A DNA stretch of 13,737 bases. Source: JBOHER01 sp050701115 (GTDB lineage: Bacteria > Actinomycetota > Actinomycetes > Mycobacteriales > Pseudonocardiaceae). How positions within the stretch are numbered: the first letter of the stretch is position 1; each line of letters starts with the position of its first letter. Below the pieces are notes generated by a model, which was not told the DNA's origin, did not search any database, and saw nothing but the letters and a program-made list of their open reading frames with translations. The translations under genes were made by a program, and so were the position numbers. The stretch covers positions 1-13,737 of the forward strand of contig JBOHER010000060.1 in the NCBI GenBank assembly GCA_050701115.1. Reading direction: 5' to 3'. Shown here piece after piece: positions 1 to 6,526 of the stretch.

Positions 1-76
1 GGCTTCATCGTTCGACTTGCATGTGTTAAGCACGCCGCCAGCGTTCGTCCTGAGCCAGGATCAAACTCTCCAACAA
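1..76 (-). rRNA. rrs: 16S rRNA, 5' end (partial)
   Basis: On the minus strand this reads as the start of bacterial 16S rRNA. It holds the universal AGAGTTTGATCCTGGCTCAG primer site, then the conserved GACGAACGCTGGCGGCGTGC and AACACATGCAAGTCGAACG blocks. The first A of AGAGTTTGATC is at 69 and corresponds to E. coli position 8, so the mature 5' end is near 76. Only about 76 bases are present and the gene leaves the window on the left. The variable V1 start (GATGAAGCC) would fit a pseudonocardial actinobacterium, but it is too short for a firm assignment. Confidence 0.97.
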
Positions 77-207
77 TGCTGTAAACTGTTCAACACATCC
101 GGCTCCTCGGGCGGACCTCCGGCCCAACCCTCGATCGCCGAATAGCCGCAAGCTACGCGCGACGTTGAACATCTCCATTAAAGATGGAAGAATCCGATCG
201 ATGACTA

Positions 208-241
208 CATCAATCTCAAAGAAACATCAATCTCAAAGAAA
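208..241 (-). repeat. 17-bp tandem direct repeat (x2) in rRNA leader
   Basis: On the minus strand the 17-mer TTTCTTTGAGATTGATG occurs twice with no spacer and no mismatch (225-241, then 208-224). Its core CTTTGAGA resembles the boxA core, so it may be a duplicated antitermination-like element. It could equally be recent slippage in a leader segment with little constraint. Confidence 0.9.
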
Positions 242-300
242 CCCACAACGCCAAAAATGACGTCGACAGGGTTCAAAACATAAAGCTCTACTGGCTTAGT

Positions 301-332
301 TCACAAACACACTGTTGAGTTCTCAAACAACA
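301..332 (-). promoter_or_regulatory. boxA-like rRNA antitermination motif
   Basis: On the minus strand this stretch includes TGTTGTTTGAGAACTCAACA followed by GTGTGTTTGTGA. The core closely matches the conserved leader element upstream of actinobacterial 16S genes and the Gram-positive boxA form (TGTTCTTTGAAAACT). BoxA RNA is the loading site for NusB-NusE and so for processive antitermination of rRNA transcription. It lies about 235 bases upstream of the mature 16S 5' end, a normal leader distance. The identification rests on motif resemblance and position. Confidence 0.65.
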
Positions 333-558
333 CGCCGAACATGCCTTCGTCCGGATTCTTCCTGCTTTAGTTCGGGGCGAACCATACCGCATCGTGAATC
401 TTGCGAATCTTGGGGGTCTGTGTCGCTCCGATCGGGCTACCCACTGTACCACCGCGCTGGTCGCCCAGCACTTTGGGAGCTTGGTTCGTGCCCTTGCCCG
501 GTCTCCGGTCCCGCTCGCCGTCCGGCGTTTGTTTCCGTTTCCCGCTGGCAGAAAGAAC

Positions 559-564
559 ATTACA
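559..564 (-). promoter_or_regulatory. candidate -10 element of an rRNA promoter
   Basis: Minus-strand TGTAAT differs from TATAAT at one base and lies downstream of the acyl-CoA dehydrogenase terminator and upstream of the boxA motif, where an rRNA promoter is expected. No good -35 hexamer is visible 16-18 bases upstream; the best is TTC-rich. This is only a weak candidate. Confidence 0.25.
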
Positions 565-607
565 CGAGCCGGAACACCGCGAGAACGGGGGGTCCACAAG
601 TGGCAAC

Positions 608-644
608 GTCGCAGGTCAGCGGCGATGGGCCACCGACCTGCGAC
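608..644 (-). terminator. Strong hairpin terminator after acyl-CoA dehydrogenase
   Basis: A 10-bp perfect stem (arms 608-617 and 635-644; minus-strand arm GTCGCAGGTC with GACCTGCGAC) is extended by six more pairs, two of them G-U, and closed by the 5-base loop CCATC. It begins about 15 bases after the dehydrogenase stop codon. There is no U-run, which is common in high-GC actinobacteria. The likely role is to end the dehydrogenase message and shield the rRNA promoter from read-through. Confidence 0.75.
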
Positions 645-659
645 AGTGGCGTGCTCCGA

Positions 660-2603
660 TCAGCCGACGTCGCGGGTACTCGGAACGAAGCGTCGTGCCA
701 GGTTCTCTGCCTTCGACTCACCGGGTGCCCAGGGCGCGATCCACGGCCCGGTCCCCTCGCTGATGTCCAACACGCCGGCTTCGAGCCAGGTGTACTCGCC
801 ATTGAGCGTCGCCTTCGCGATGCGGTGGTCGAGGTCGTCGGTGTTGTCCCAGAGTGCGTGGAACAGGTGCTCCACCCGGCCGCGCGCCTGCTGGCAGAAC
901 GCGTCGGCGAGCGCATAGGCCTGCTCTCCTTCCGACGCGTTGTCGGCGCGCAGCATCTCCGCGCGAACACAGGACGCGGACATCGCGAACAGTTCGGCGC
1001 CGATGTCGACCACCCGCGCGAGGAAACCCTGCCGTTTCTCCATCCCTGCCTGCCAGCGAGCCATCCCGTAGAAGGTGCTTCTGGCCAGTTTGCGTGCGGT
1101 GCGCTCGACGTACCGAAGGTGCTTGGCGAGTTCGCCGAACTCGCCGAACGAGGTCGGCAGCTGACCCTTGCCCGCGACCAACTGCGGCAACCACTTCGCG
1201 TAGAAACCGCTCGCCTTCGCGGCGGCCTTGGCCTTGCGCTTCATGTCCGCATCGGGATCGGCCAGATCGCCCGCGGCGGAAAGGTGCGCGTCGACTGCCT
1301 CCCGAGCCACCAGCAGATGCATGATTTCGGTGGAACCCTCGAAGATCCGGTTGATGCGCAGGTCTCGCACCATCTGCTCGGCCGCGACAGCACGCTCACC
1401 GCGAGCGGCGAGGGACTCCGCCGTCTCGTATCCGCGCCCGCCGCGAATCTGCATCAGTTCATCGGCGATCGTGCAGGCCATCTCGCTCGCCCACAGCTTG
1501 GCCAATGCCGCTTCGATCCGAATGTCGTTGCGGCCTTCGTCACTCATATGGCCGGACAGGTCCAGCACTGCCTCGAGGGCGTACGTGGTCGCCGCGATGA
1601 ACGAGATCTTGCTGGAGACGGCGCCGTGCTCGCCGACCGGCTTGCCCCACTGGACCCGCTCGGCCGACCACTCGCGGGCGATCTTCAAACACCACTTCCC
1701 GGCACCTGCGCACATGGCCGGAATGGACAGCCTGCCGGTGTTCAGGGTGGCCAGCGCGATCTTGAGTCCGTCGCCCTCCTTGCCGATCATGTTCTCCTTG
1801 GGCACCCGGACCTGGTGGAAGCGAGTCACCCCGTTCTCGATGCCGCGCAGACCCATGAACGCATTCCGCCGTTCGACGGTGATGCCTGGCGAATCGGCCT
1901 CGACGATGAACGCGCTCACGCCACCTCTGCTGCCCTCGCGCTTGGGAACCCGGGCCATCACGACCAGCAGTTCAGCCACCACACCGTTGGTCGTCCACAG
2001 CTTCACGCCGTCGACCTCGTATGCCGAACCGTCGTCGGTCGGCACAGCAGTGGCGGCCAACCGCGCCGGGTCCGATCCCACGTCGGGCTCGGTCAGCAGG
2101 AATGCGCTCACCGCCCCCTTGGCACATCGCGGCAGGAAGCGCTGCTTCTGTTCCGGCGTGCCTGCCAGCTTCAGCGGCTCGGGGACGCCGATGGACTGGT
2201 GTGCCGACAGCAGCACGCCGAGGGTGGCGTGCACCGAGGCGACCAGCATCAGCGCGTGGTTGTACGCGACCTGGGTCAGCCCGAGCCCGCCGTACTCCTC
2301 GGGGATCTTGATGCCGAAACAACCGAGATCGGCCAGTCCCTTGACGTACTCGTCGGGAATCTTCGACTCCCGCTCGATCACCGTGCCGTCGATCGACTCG
2401 CAGTACTCGCGCAGCCGCTTGAGGAACGCGTCCGCCTTCGCGGCCGCTTCTGACGTCGGCCGCGGATGGGGATGCACCAGGTCCGCTCGGAAGTGCCCGA
2501 GGAAGAGTTCCTTGGCGAACGAGGGCTTTGACCAGCCGCTCTCCCGAGCCTCCTCGGCGAACTCGCGCGCCTGTTTCTCCGTCACCTTCACCTGTTCGAC
2601 CAC
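660..2603 (-). CDS. Acyl-CoA dehydrogenase, FadE10/VLCAD-like
   Basis: A 647-residue flavoprotein dehydrogenase that would oxidise an acyl-CoA to the trans-2-enoyl-CoA in fatty-acid degradation, passing electrons to ETF. The N-terminal half carries the acyl-CoA dehydrogenase N and middle domains (LLTEPDVGSDPA near 169-180; LWTTNG near 202-207). The FAD-binding C-terminal domain holds QIRGGRGYE (385-392) and RIFEGSTEIM (419-428), where Glu422 aligns with the catalytic base of MCAD. About 200 further residues follow, as in VLCAD-type and mycobacterial FadE10 proteins, which it resembles closely from memory along its whole length. The exact substrate is unknown. The GTG start at 2603 is chosen because AGGAGG lies 5 bases upstream; the open frame runs on to 2855 but that extension has no homology. 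It appears monocistronic, with its own promoter and terminator. Confidence 0.93.
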   Translation of the reverse strand: MVEQVKVTEKQAREFAEEARESGWSKPSFAKELFLGHFRADLVHPHPRPTSEAAAKADAFLKRLREYCESIDGTVIERESKIPDEYVKGLADLGCFGIKIPEEYGGLGLTQVAYNHALMLVASVHATLGVLLSAHQSIGVPEPLKLAGTPEQKQRFLPRCAKGAVSAFLLTEPDVGSDPARLAATAVPTDDGSAYEVDGVKLWTTNGVVAELLVVMARVPKREGSRGGVSAFIVEADSPGITVERRNAFMGLRGIENGVTRFHQVRVPKENMIGKEGDGLKIALATLNTGRLSIPAMCAGAGKWCLKIAREWSAERVQWGKPVGEHGAVSSKISFIAATTYALEAVLDLSGHMSDEGRNDIRIEAALAKLWASEMACTIADELMQIRGGRGYETAESLAARGERAVAAEQMVRDLRINRIFEGSTEIMHLLVAREAVDAHLSAAGDLADPDADMKRKAKAAAKASGFYAKWLPQLVAGKGQLPTSFGEFGELAKHLRYVERTARKLARSTFYGMARWQAGMEKRQGFLARVVDIGAELFAMSASCVRAEMLRADNASEGEQAYALADAFCQQARGRVEHLFHALWDNTDDLDHRIAKATLNGEYTWLEAGVLDISEGTGPWIAPWAPGESKAENLARRFVPSTRDVG

Positions 2604-2664
2604 TGGATCCTCCTCGTCGACCACTCCGGCATGGGCATGCTGCGAAGCTGGGGAACTGTGACGA

Positions 2665-2692
2665 AGGTTACCCACTAGTAGCCTGGGTGCAA
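2665..2692 (-). promoter_or_regulatory. Candidate promoter and operator of the acyl-CoA dehydrogenase gene
   Basis: Minus-strand TTGCAC (2687-2692), a 16-base spacer and TAACCT (2665-2670) form a weak sigma-A-like promoter that would give a 5' UTR of about 55 bases. An imperfect dyad, GGCTAC-6-GTAACC (2666-2683), overlaps the -10. It could be a TetR-type fatty-acid regulator site, but I cannot name the regulator. Low confidence. Confidence 0.35.
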
Positions 2693-2704
2693 ACCCTTTC
2701 GGGT
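2693..2704 (-). terminator. Small GAAA-tetraloop hairpin downstream of tyrS
   Basis: Minus-strand ACCC-GAAA-GGGT followed by TT. A four-pair stem with a stable GNRA loop lies 58 bases past the tyrS stop and just upstream of the candidate dehydrogenase promoter. It may help end the tyrS transcript or may be incidental. Confidence 0.25.
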
Positions 2705-2738
2705 CGGCGAGTTGGTAGGTCCCCCGAATGATGGAGGT

Positions 2739-2759
2739 CCCCGCATCGGTCGGTGGGGG
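2739..2759 (-). terminator. Possible weak terminator directly after tyrS
   Basis: Right after the tyrS stop, minus-strand CCCC (within 2755-2759) can pair with GGGG (2739-2742), with an inner CCG/CGG pairing option. It has no U-run and a large loop. The position suits a terminator but the structure is modest. Confidence 0.3.
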
Positions 2760-2761
2760 CG

Positions 2762-4045
2762 CTACCGCAGCGCGCGGACGCCTGCCATGCTGCGCTTGCC
2801 CTTGCGGACCACGAGCCACCGGCCATGTAGAACGTCCTGCGTCGCCGGCTGCCACGCATCATTGGTGATCTTGACGTTGTTCACGTAGGCACCGCCCTCC
2901 TTGACGGTGCGACGCGCGGCGGCCTTGCTCTCGACCAGTCCGCTTGCCATGAGCAGTTCGATGATCGTCGGCCCGTCGGCAAGTTTCACCTCGCCCGTCG
3001 GCACCTCGGCCATCGCGGCGTCCAGGGTCGCCGCGTCCAGTTCGCCGAACTCTCCCCTGCCGAACAATGCCTGGCTGGCCGCGATCACCTTGCGCGTCTG
3101 CTCCTCGCCGTGCACCAGCGTGGTGAGTTCCTCGGCGAGTGTGCGCTGCGCCGCCCGCAGATGCGGTTTCTCCGCGGTGAGCTGGGCGAACTCGGCGATC
3201 TCGGGCTGCGAGAGGAAGGTGAACATGCGCAGGTAACGGATGACGTCGGCATCGGCGACATTGACGAAGTACTGGAACCACGCGTACGGCGAGGTCAACG
3301 TCGGATCCAGCCAGAGGTTGCCGCCGCCGGTGGATTTGCCGAACTTGCGGCCTTCCGAATCGGTGACCAGCGGTGTGGTCAGCGCGTGCACACTCGCGCC
3401 GTCGACCTTGCGGATGTAGTCGACACCGCCGACGATGTTGCCCCACTGGTCGGAGCCGCCGATCTGCAGCTTGGTGCCGTACTTACGGTTGAGCAGCAGG
3501 TAGTCATAGGACTGCAGCAGCAGGTAGCTGAACTCGGTGTAGGACATGCCGTCGGATTCGAGTCGGCGCTTGACCGTCTCGCGGGCCAGCATCACGTTGA
3601 TCGAGAAGTGCTTGCCGACATCGCGCAGGAAGTCCAGCGCGGACACGTCTTTGAACCAGTTCAGGTTGTTCTCGGTGATCGCCCCGGTCAGCGAATCGTC
3701 AAAGGTGACGAACTTTTCCAGCTGCGCACCGATCCGTTGCAGGCGTTCGGCGATCACCTCGGTGCTCACCATGGTGCGCTCACCGACGTCGCGCGGGTCG
3801 CCGATCTGTCCGGTGGCCCCGCCCGCGAGCACGATCGGGCGGTGGCCGGCGCGCTGGAACCTGGCCAGGGTCAGCAGCTGAACGAGATTGCCCGCGTGCA
3901 GGCTTTCCGCGGTCGGATCGAATCCGCAATAGAGGGTGAGCGGGCCGGCGTCCAGGTCCTTGCGGAGTGCGTCGATATCGGTGGACTGCGCGAGCAGGCC
4001 GCGCCAGGACAGCTCGTCAAGGATGTGCTCACTCACGTCGCCCAT
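2762..4045 (-). CDS. tyrS: Tyrosyl-tRNA synthetase
   Basis: Class I synthetase that charges tRNA-Tyr with tyrosine using ATP. Of 427 residues, the Rossmann catalytic domain carries the HIGH-type motif HAGN (50-53), the tyrosine-site block IGGSDQWGN (195-203) and the KMSKS-type motif KFGKS (234-238), which places it in the KFGKS (TyrS) branch rather than the TyrZ branch. A C-terminal S4 RNA-binding domain follows (about 355-420; IIELLMASGLVESKAAARRT, then EGGAYVNN). Length is normal. The ATG at 4045 lies 6 bases after the mpg stop; a GTG at 4033 (MSEHILDELSWRG) is where similarity to M. tuberculosis TyrS begins and could be the true start. No T-box leader is possible in this spacing, so expression probably comes from mpg or further upstream. 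Confidence 0.97.
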   Translation of the reverse strand: MGDVSEHILDELSWRGLLAQSTDIDALRKDLDAGPLTLYCGFDPTAESLHAGNLVQLLTLARFQRAGHRPIVLAGGATGQIGDPRDVGERTMVSTEVIAERLQRIGAQLEKFVTFDDSLTGAITENNLNWFKDVSALDFLRDVGKHFSINVMLARETVKRRLESDGMSYTEFSYLLLQSYDYLLLNRKYGTKLQIGGSDQWGNIVGGVDYIRKVDGASVHALTTPLVTDSEGRKFGKSTGGGNLWLDPTLTSPYAWFQYFVNVADADVIRYLRMFTFLSQPEIAEFAQLTAEKPHLRAAQRTLAEELTTLVHGEEQTRKVIAASQALFGRGEFGELDAATLDAAMAEVPTGEVKLADGPTIIELLMASGLVESKAAARRTVKEGGAYVNNVKITNDAWQPATQDVLHGRWLVVRKGKRSMAGVRALR

Positions 4046-4051
4046 CTTCTC

Positions 4052-4696
4052 TCACCCGGACATAGCCCCGTCTCCGGGTTGCCTGCTCGTGCCGCCACGG
4101 CGATAGGCCGAGACCGCGCGGGTCTCATCGATCCAGAACCGCCACGGAGTGTCGTGGCCTGCTGCGACGCCGACCCTGGGCCCGCTCCTGATCAGCTCCG
4201 GTGACACCGGCTCGCCCGCGTACAGCCGCACGGCAGATGCCCGGTCGGTCAGATCGGCTCCATTGTGCTCCCTGGCGAGGCCAAGCGCGGCGGCCAGCCG
4301 AGCGGGCCCGCGTCCCAGCTCGTGGGTGCTGCGCGCGGCAGGTCTGCGACTCGCGGCGAGTGCGATGCCGTCGATGATCTCGCCCGCCCGCAGCAGCACG
4401 GCTCCTGGCACCCCGTCGGTCAGGCACACCACGTTCGCGCAGAAATGCATACCGTAGATGAAGTACACGTACAAGTGACCTGCAGGTCCCCACATCACGG
4501 CGTTGCGTGCCGTTCTCCCCCGGTAGGAATGCGACGCGGGATCGTCGGCTCCCCGGTATGCCTCCACCTCGACGATCCGCGCAGCCACCGTACCGTCCTC
4601 TGTGGACACCGTGATGCGGCTGCCGAGCAGCACGGCCGCGGCATCCACCGGTTCGACGGCCAGATCCGCGCGGGTGAGCTGCCGGCCTGGGTTCAT
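4052..4696 (-). CDS. mpg: 3-methyladenine (alkylbase) DNA glycosylase, AAG/MPG family
   Basis: Monofunctional base-excision-repair enzyme that removes alkylated or deaminated purines such as 3-methyladenine and hypoxanthine, leaving an abasic site. The 214-residue protein shows the family signature EVEAYRGADDPASHS (43-57), where Glu45 matches the glutamate that activates water in human AAG. RGRTARNAVMW (59-69) and GHLYVYFIYGMHFCANVV (73-90) follow, together forming the base-flipping pocket. Length fits the bacterial family. The ATG at 4696 follows GAGGCAGG, a usable ribosome site. It sits 9 bases after the PIN remnant and 6 bases before tyrS; the argH-mpg-tyrS neighbourhood recurs in actinobacteria and probably reflects co-transcription rather than shared function. 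The last ~15 residues (GGTSRQPGDGAMSG) are a low-complexity tail. Confidence 0.94.
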   Translation of the reverse strand: MNPGRQLTRADLAVEPVDAAAVLLGSRITVSTEDGTVAARIVEVEAYRGADDPASHSYRGRTARNAVMWGPAGHLYVYFIYGMHFCANVVCLTDGVPGAVLLRAGEIIDGIALAASRRPAARSTHELGRGPARLAAALGLAREHNGADLTDRASAVRLYAGEPVSPELIRSGPRVGVAAGHDTPWRFWIDETRAVSAYRRGGTSRQPGDGAMSG

Positions 4697-4705
4697 GCGC
4701 CTGCC

Positions 4706-4978
4706 TCAGACCAGTTCGACCCGGCAGTAGCGAGTGTCGTCGCGAGCCAACCGCGCGTCTGATGTGACCAATGCCACCTGCGGTGCCTCGGCCAGCGCGA
4801 CATAGGCCGCGTCGTAGCCACTGATATCTGCCCGCATTTCCCACATCCGCAACAGCAGTCCATCGAGTGAAACGTGATCGACGCCAAGGCGTGACAGCAG
4901 GCCGATCGCCCGGCGGGCCTGTTCGAGCTTGACCTTGCGGCCAAGGGCGAGGCCCCGAACAACAGAGAGAACCGTCAC
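4706..4978 (-). CDS. N-terminally truncated VapC-like PIN-domain protein (probable remnant)
   Basis: A 90-residue frame matches the C-terminal two-thirds of VapC-type PIN ribonucleases. VLSVVRGLALGRK (3-15) corresponds to the helix just after the conserved glutamate, RMWEMRADISGYDAAYVALAE (44-64) carries the third acidic residue (Asp56), and LVTSDARLAR (70-79) the fourth (Asp74). A full PIN domain also needs an N-terminal DxS/DAS aspartate and a following glutamate. Both are absent, and the residue at the glutamate position appears to be Thr2. The start would be GTG at 4978, overlapping the argH TGA by four bases (GTGA), so it may still be translated by coupling. The frame stays open upstream inside argH but has no PIN resemblance there. 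No VapB-like antitoxin is visible. Probably a non-catalytic fragment left by a deletion next to argH. Confidence 0.65.
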   Translation of the reverse strand: MTVLSVVRGLALGRKVKLEQARRAIGLLSRLGVDHVSLDGLLLRMWEMRADISGYDAAYVALAEAPQVALVTSDARLARDDTRYCRVELV

Positions 4979-6390
4979 AAGGCTGCCCAGCTCCGTGCCT
5001 CTGCGGCGCGCTGAACGACCCCGGCCAGTTGCTCGCTCACCCGGGCCGGTGCGGTACCGCCCCGCGCGTCGCGCGAGGAGATCGAACCCTCGACGGTGAG
5101 CACCTCGCGGATCTTGGCGGTCAGCGCGGGATGGATCGCGGCCAGTTCGGCGTCGGTAAGGTCCTCGAGCCCCACGCCACGGGCTTCCGCCGTCCGCACG
5201 CACTCCCCCGAGGCCTCATGCGCGACACGGAACGGAACTCCTTGGCGGACAAGCCATTCGGCGATATCGGTGGCCAGCGTGAAGCCGGCGGGGGCGAGCT
5301 CGGCCATCCGCTCGGTGTGGAAGGTGAGCGTGCCGAGCATGCCCGCGATCGCCGGAAAGAGCAGTTCGAGTTGCGCAACCGAGTCGAACACCGGTTCCTT
5401 GTCTTCCTGCAGGTCCCGGTTGTAGGCCAGCGGCTGCGCTTTCAGGGTGGCGAGCAGGCCGGTCAGATTGCCGATCAACCTGCCCGACTTGCCCCGGGTG
5501 AGCTCGGCGACGTCCGGGTTCTTCTTCTGCGGCATGATCGAACTACCGGTGGCCCACGCGTCGTCGAGAGTGACATAGCCGAACTCGACCGTGTTCCAGA
5601 TGATCACTTCTTCGGCGATCCGGGACAGGTTCACACCGAGCATGGCGAGCGTGAACGCGAACTCGGCGGCGAAGTCCCGCGACGCGGTGCCGTCGATGGA
5701 GTTCTCCACCGAGCGGGTGAAGCCCAGCTCCTCCGCCACCGCCTCCGGGTCAAGTCCGAGCGAGGATCCCGCCAGCGCGCCGGAGCCGTAGGGCGATTCG
5801 GCGGTGCGGGCATCCCAGTCGCGCAACCTGCTTACATCCCGCAGCAACGACTGGGCGTGCGCCAACAGATGGTGTGCCAGTAGCACCGGCTGTGCGTGCT
5901 GCAGGTGGGTGCGGCCGGGTAGCACCGCATTCGGGTGCCGCTGTGCCTGCGCAACCAGGGAATCGACCACAGCGAGGGTGCCACCGACGATCCTGCGCGC
6001 GGCGTCCCGCAGCCACATCCGGAACAGGGTGGCCACCTGGTCATTGCGCGAACGGCCGGAGCGGAGCTTGCCGCCCAGCTCTGTGCCCGCCCGCTCGAGC
6101 AGGCCTCGCTCGAGTGCCGTGTGCACGTCCTCGTCGGCGATGGTCGGGGTGAAGGCCCCTGAGGCCACATCGGCCTCGAGGGTGTCCAACGCCGCCAGCA
6201 TTCCGGTGAGCTCGTCGTCGGTGAGCAAGCCCGCCGTGCGCAGCACGCGAGCGTGCGCCCGCGACCCGGCGATGTCATACGGCGCGAGCCGCCAGTCGAA
6301 GTGCGTCGACGCACTGAGCGCGGCCATCGCCTCGGCCGGTCCACTGGTGAACCGCCCTCCCCACAGCGCCACAGGTTTGGGTGTCTTCAA
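4975..6390 (-). CDS. argH: Argininosuccinate lyase
   Basis: Final step of arginine synthesis: splits argininosuccinate into arginine and fumarate; a cytosolic tetramer of the fumarase/aspartase superfamily. The 471-residue protein holds LWGGRF (9-14), SGRSRNDQVAT (111-121), THLQHAQP with the catalytic Thr161-His162 pair, and the superfamily signature GSSIMPQKKNPD (282-293) with the mobile-loop serine. Length is standard. The start is TTG at 6390: an in-frame TAG lies two codons upstream and AAGGTGG (6401-6407) lies 10 bases before it. A GTG at codon 7 is the only close alternative. Unlike the other arg genes it is separated from its neighbour argG by 136 bases, and codons 1-6 lie inside one arm of an inverted repeat. 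Its stop overlaps the PIN remnant. Confidence 0.97.
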   Translation of the reverse strand: MKTPKPVALWGGRFTSGPAEAMAALSASTHFDWRLAPYDIAGSRAHARVLRTAGLLTDDELTGMLAALDTLEADVASGAFTPTIADEDVHTALERGLLERAGTELGGKLRSGRSRNDQVATLFRMWLRDAARRIVGGTLAVVDSLVAQAQRHPNAVLPGRTHLQHAQPVLLAHHLLAHAQSLLRDVSRLRDWDARTAESPYGSGALAGSSLGLDPEAVAEELGFTRSVENSIDGTASRDFAAEFAFTLAMLGVNLSRIAEEVIIWNTVEFGYVTLDDAWATGSSIMPQKKNPDVAELTRGKSGRLIGNLTGLLATLKAQPLAYNRDLQEDKEPVFDSVAQLELLFPAIAGMLGTLTFHTERMAELAPAGFTLATDIAEWLVRQGVPFRVAHEASGECVRTAEARGVGLEDLTDAELAAIHPALTAKIREVLTVEGSISSRDARGGTAPARVSEQLAGVVQRAAEARSWAAL

Positions 6391-6417
6391 GTGCTACAAA
6401 CCACCTTGTCGATCGTC

Positions 6418-6423
6418 ATTATC
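6418..6423 (-). promoter_or_regulatory. Candidate -10 element of an argH promoter
   Basis: Minus-strand GATAAT matches five of six consensus bases and would start transcription near 6411, about 20 bases before the argH TTG and just ahead of its AAGGTGG ribosome site. No good -35 is visible. An independent promoter is plausible because argH is the only gene of the cluster set apart by a real spacer. Confidence 0.3.
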
Positions 6424-6431
6424 CACTACAG

Positions 6432-6461
6432 ACCCCGATCCCACGTCGGGGTTTGTCCCCG
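6432..6461 (-). other. Two mutually exclusive hairpins in the argG-argH spacer
   Basis: On the minus strand CGGGG (6457-6461) can pair with CCCCG (6447-6451) around a 5-base loop. The same middle segment, ACCCCGA (6446-6452), can instead pair with TCGGGGT (6432-6438) in a 7-bp stem with a 7-base loop. Arms 1 and 3 are near copies competing for arm 2. Possible terminator of argG or an attenuator-like switch; there is no U-run. Confidence 0.5.
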
Positions 6462-6526
6462 TTAGCGACTCGCCTCAAGATGTATGTGGGTCTTGAAGAC
6501 ACCCATACCTAGCCCAGCTGTACTGC

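Larger units (their letters stand above)
77..607 (-). promoter_or_regulatory. rRNA operon promoter/leader region
   Basis: About 530 bases between the acyl-CoA dehydrogenase terminator and the 16S gene contain no credible protein gene. The part nearest the 16S gene (77 to about 330) is clearly AT-richer than the flanking genes, as expected for an rRNA leader. It carries a boxA-like antitermination motif (301-332) and a 17-bp tandem repeat (208-241). Promoters must lie further upstream, roughly 330-600. I can point to only one weak -10 candidate (559-564) and no convincing -35. Short open frames here in several phases lack family resemblance and are taken as chance. Confidence 0.7.
6373..6510. 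repeat. 19-bp inverted repeat bracketing the argG-argH spacer
   Basis: The plus-strand left arm (6373-6391) and the reverse complement of the right arm (6492-6510) read AGGTnTGGGTGTCTTCAAG, with 18 of 19 bases matching and 14 contiguous. The arms are separated by 100 bases. In the mRNA the right arm comes first, just after argG, and the left arm contains the TTG start and codons 1-6 of argH. Each arm can also fold locally: 6482-6508 is a near-palindrome (11 of 13 positions complementary about base 6495), and 6374-6379 pairs with 6397-6402. Confidence 0.9.

Noticed and set aside
208..241. Tandem repeat as a CRISPR fragment
   Set aside because: Only two units, no spacers, no cas genes, and it lies in an rRNA leader.
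541..600. Minus-strand GTTCCGGCTCGTGTAATGTT strongly resembles the E. coli lac promoter around its -10
   Set aside because: The match is about 17 bases with no lac -35, operator or other vector sequence nearby, and it sits in a natural rRNA promoter region; treated as chance, not contamination.
315..2453. A 712-codon open frame on the plus strand opposite the acyl-CoA dehydrogenase, and similar long plus-strand frames opposite tyrS, argH, argG, argF, argD and argJ
   Set aside because: High-GC coding DNA routinely leaves long open antisense frames. Their translations show no recognisable domain and the minus-strand genes have complete family motifs.
2604..2855. Upstream extension of the acyl-CoA dehydrogenase frame to an ATG at 2855
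   Set aside because: It would overlap the end of tyrS, lacks family similarity, and the GTG at 2603 has an AGGAGG ribosome site and the right N terminus.
4046..4051. T-box or other riboswitch ahead of tyrS
   Set aside because: Only six bases separate mpg and tyrS, too short for any leader structure.
6373..6510. The inverted repeat as a clear insertion sequence or MITE
   Set aside because: No target-site duplication could be found at either the 19-bp or the 14-bp boundary, and there is no transposase; kept only as an alternative explanation.
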